Positions 4,711 through 6,440 of a DNA stretch of 6,440 nt are shown here, one piece after another. The stretch covers positions 1 through 6,440 of the forward strand of contig JAFLEG010000264.1 in the NCBI GenBank assembly GCA_017302195.1. Direction: 5' to 3'. Within the stretch, counting starts at the first letter, position 1, and each line of letters begins with the position of its first letter. Below the pieces are notes generated by a model. That model was given only the letters and a program-made list of their open reading frames with translations, had not been told where the DNA came from and ran no database searches. The position numbers and the translations under genes were made by a program. The DNA comes from Verrucomicrobiota bacterium (GTDB taxonomy: Bacteria > Verrucomicrobiota > Verrucomicrobiia > Limisphaerales > UBA9464).

Positions 4711-5727
4711 ATGCGTCTGGCCGTCGATGTCATGGGCGGCGATCAGGGGCCGGCCGAGCTGCTCCATGGCGTCCGGCTCGGACTCGCCGCTGATGAGTCC
4801 ATCCGTGAGCTTCAGGTCGTGGGCCCCGAGGCGACGCTGCGGTCCCTCGCCAGGGAGGCGGGCCTGACCGATTCCCGGGTGTCATTCCTGAACGCGGACG
4901 AGGTGCTCACCATGGAGGATGATCCTGCGCTCGCGGTCCGCAGGAAGAAGGGGTCGTCACTGATGCGGGCTCTTGAACTGCTCCGCGAGCAGGGGACCGA
5001 CGCGGTCATTTCCTCCGGCAACACCGGTGCCCTGGTTGCCGGCGCCACCGTCCGGGTGGGACGGTTGGAAGGCATCCAGCGGCCATCGCTGGCCTGCATC
5101 ATGCCATCCCGGACCGGGGCCTTTGTCCTGCTCGACGGCGGTGCCAATCCCGACTGCACCCCGGAAATTCTTCTCCAGTTCGCCGTCATGGGGTCCGTGT
5201 ACTTTCGGGCCATGCTGGGGGTGGAAAATCCGCGGGTGGGGGTGCTGAGCAACGGCACCGAGGAATCCAAGGGAAACGACCTCACCCGCGGCGCCCTGGC
5301 CCTGATCCGGAAGACACGGCTCAACTGCGTGGGTTATTCCGAGGGCTCGGACCTGTTCAAGGGCACGGTGGAGGTCGGAGTGTGTGACGGCTTCGTGGGA
5401 AACCTGATCCTCAAGGCGGTCGAGGGGCTCGGCCGCACCGTGGGGCACCTGCTGCGCACCGAACTCACGGCGAATCCGGTCCGCAAGGTCGGGGCCCTGC
5501 TGGCCTCGGGCGGGCTGCGGCGGATCAAGGAGCGGATGAATCCCGAAACCTACGGCGGCGCGCCGGTGCTGGGGTTGCGGGGCAGCGTGGTGAAGATCCA
5601 TGGATCCGCCGGGCGGCTGGCCTTGAAGTACGCCATTCTCCAGAGCGCCCGGGCGGTCAACCAGCGGCTCAATGACGAGATTGTCCGCGAGGTGGCCCTG
5701 GCGGAGACTGCGGCCGGGACGGCATAG
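4711..5727 (+). CDS. plsX: Phosphate acyltransferase PlsX
   Basis: PlsX converts acyl-ACP and phosphate to acyl-phosphate, the acyl donor for PlsY in the first acylation of glycerol 3-phosphate. It acts in the cytoplasm, bound loosely at the membrane. The 338-residue length is normal. Motifs in order are VDVMGGDQGP (5-14), DPALAVRRKKGSSL (71-84), ISSGNTGALVAG (100-111), LLDGGANPDC (140-149), RVGVLSNGTEESKGN (175-189), VCDGFVGNLILKAVEG (224-239) and YGGAPVLGLRG (281-291) with KIHGS (295-299). All expected blocks are intact, so it should be active. The ATG at 4711 gives the canonical N-terminus. No Shine-Dalgarno sequence lies at the normal distance; the preceding bases are T-rich and follow a hairpin. 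It sits between rpmF and fabH as in many bacteria, 16 bases before fabH. Confidence 0.97.
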   Translation: MRLAVDVMGGDQGPAELLHGVRLGLAADESIRELQVVGPEATLRSLAREAGLTDSRVSFLNADEVLTMEDDPALAVRRKKGSSLMRALELLREQGTDAVISSGNTGALVAGATVRVGRLEGIQRPSLACIMPSRTGAFVLLDGGANPDCTPEILLQFAVMGSVYFRAMLGVENPRVGVLSNGTEESKGNDLTRGALALIRKTRLNCVGYSEGSDLFKGTVEVGVCDGFVGNLILKAVEGLGRTVGHLLRTELTANPVRKVGALLASGGLRRIKERMNPETYGGAPVLGLRGSVVKIHGSAGRLALKYAILQSARAVNQRLNDEIVREVALAETAAGTA

Positions 5728-5743
5728 CCGCGCGATTCGATCC

Positions 5744-6440
5744 ATGGCCAGCTTCCGAAATCCCCGCGCCGGACGTCCCCACCTGCGGACGGTCTCCATC
5801 ACCGGCATGGGGTCCTACGTGCCGTCCCGGATCCTGACCAACGCCGATCTGGAGTCCATGGTGGAGACCACCGACGACTGGATCACCACCCGCACCGGCA
5901 TCAAGGAACGCCGGTTGGCGGCCCCGGACGAGACCACGGCCGACATGGCGGCGGCGGCCGGCCGGCGGGCGCTCGAGGCCGCGGGGCTTCAGGCGGATGC
6001 GGTGGACCTGATCATTGTGGCGACCATCACGCCCGACCGCATGTTCCCCAGCACGGCCTGTCTGGTGCAGCACCGTCTTGGCGCCGGCCGGGCGGCGGCA
6101 TTCGACATCGAGGCCGCCTGCAGCGGCTTCGTCTATGCCCTCGACATCGCCAGCCATTTTGTCGCGTCCCATACCTACAACACCGTGCTGGTCATCGGTG
6201 CCGAGAAAATGTCCTCGGTGGTGGACTGGACGGATCGAAACACCTGCGTGCTCTTTGGTGACGGGGCGGGGGCGGCCGTGGTGCAGAATCGCCCCAACGC
6301 CCACGGCATCCTGACCACCTGCCTTGGATCCGATGGTGCCAAGGCCTCGCTTCTGGAACTGCCCGCGGGCGGGAGCGCGTGCCCCGCGACGGCGGATTCC
6401 GTGGCGCGGCGTCTGCATTTCCTGCGCATGGACGGCAAGG
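5744..6440 (+). CDS. fabH: 3-oxoacyl-ACP synthase III (FabH), C-terminus cut by window edge
   Basis: FabH condenses an acyl-CoA, usually acetyl-CoA, with malonyl-ACP to start fatty-acid chains in type II synthesis. The first 232 codons are present; the family length is about 320-335 residues. Visible features are the opening strand VSITGMGSYVPSRILTN (17-33), DDWITTRTGIKERR (44-57), the nucleophile loop DIEAACSGF (121-129) with catalytic Cys126, and VLFGDGAGAAVV (169-180). The catalytic His and Asn lie beyond the right edge. The ATG at 5744 was chosen because the next in-frame ATG, at residue 22, would delete the first conserved strand; it leaves a 15-residue N-terminal extension (MASFRNPRAG...) before that strand, slightly longer than usual. 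No Shine-Dalgarno sequence is seen. It lies 16 bases after plsX and is probably co-transcribed with it. Confidence 0.96.
   Translation, partial: MASFRNPRAGRPHLRTVSITGMGSYVPSRILTNADLESMVETTDDWITTRTGIKERRLAAPDETTADMAAAAGRRALEAAGLQADAVDLIIVATITPDRMFPSTACLVQHRLGAGRAAAFDIEAACSGFVYALDIASHFVASHTYNTVLVIGAEKMSSVVDWTDRNTCVLFGDGAGAAVVQNRPNAHGILTTCLGSDGAKASLLELPAGGSACPATADSVARRLHFLRMDGK

Noticed and set aside
4957..5808. A 283-codon minus-strand frame opposite plsX
   Set aside because: It is entirely antisense to a complete, motif-intact plsX and has low-complexity composition. Similar shadows opposite DUF1080 (3119-3928), yceD (4016-4510), fabH (5669-6418) and the SGNH gene (382-987, plus) were rejected on the same grounds.
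1..6440. A defence system, mobile element or other unknown multi-gene system
   Set aside because: Every sizeable gene belongs to a recognisable family, the rightward cluster is conserved housekeeping, and no terminal repeats, recombinase, direct-repeat array or abrupt composition change was seen.

Overview
The window is about two-thirds G+C and reads as chromosomal DNA of a free-living member of the Verrucomicrobiota or a close relative in the PVC superphylum. This is an inference from gene content. The window holds a homologue of the chlamydial large cysteine-rich envelope protein OmcB, a secreted DUF1080 (3-keto-disaccharide hydrolase-like) protein, a secreted SGNH hydrolase, and a yceD-rpmF-plsX-fabH cluster. 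Recognisable Shine-Dalgarno sequences are almost absent. No rRNA, tRNA, CRISPR array, insertion sequence or phage gene was seen.

Layout. Positions 1-1005 (minus strand) hold a secreted SGNH/GDSL-type hydrolase followed by the first part of a TlpA/ResA-like thioredoxin-fold protein. The two overlap by an ATGA stop/start junction and should be co-translated. Positions 1137-2660 (minus strand) hold the OmcB-like protein of 507 residues with four immunoglobulin-like repeats. A clear intrinsic terminator at 1072-1105 separates it from the hydrolase pair. Positions 2661-3124 are a 464-base divergent intergenic region with several inverted repeats and no convincing gene. Positions 3125-3910 (plus strand) encode the secreted DUF1080 protein. 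From 3968 to the right edge the plus strand carries yceD (DUF177), rpmF (ribosomal protein L32), plsX and the first 232 codons of fabH.

How the genes relate. The rightward cluster is a widely conserved housekeeping block. It links a ribosomal protein and its YceD companion to the first steps of phospholipid and fatty-acid synthesis: PlsX makes acyl-phosphate from acyl-ACP, and FabH starts new acyl chains. The left half encodes exported envelope or periplasmic proteins.

The most interesting items are the OmcB homologue, which keeps the chlamydial architecture but has far fewer cysteines, and a hairpin followed by a T-run between rpmF and plsX. That hairpin could act as an attenuator, or could bring a distant GAGGAG close to the plsX start. 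I see no evidence of a wholly new multi-gene system. The window is mostly ordinary, with a few points worth checking.
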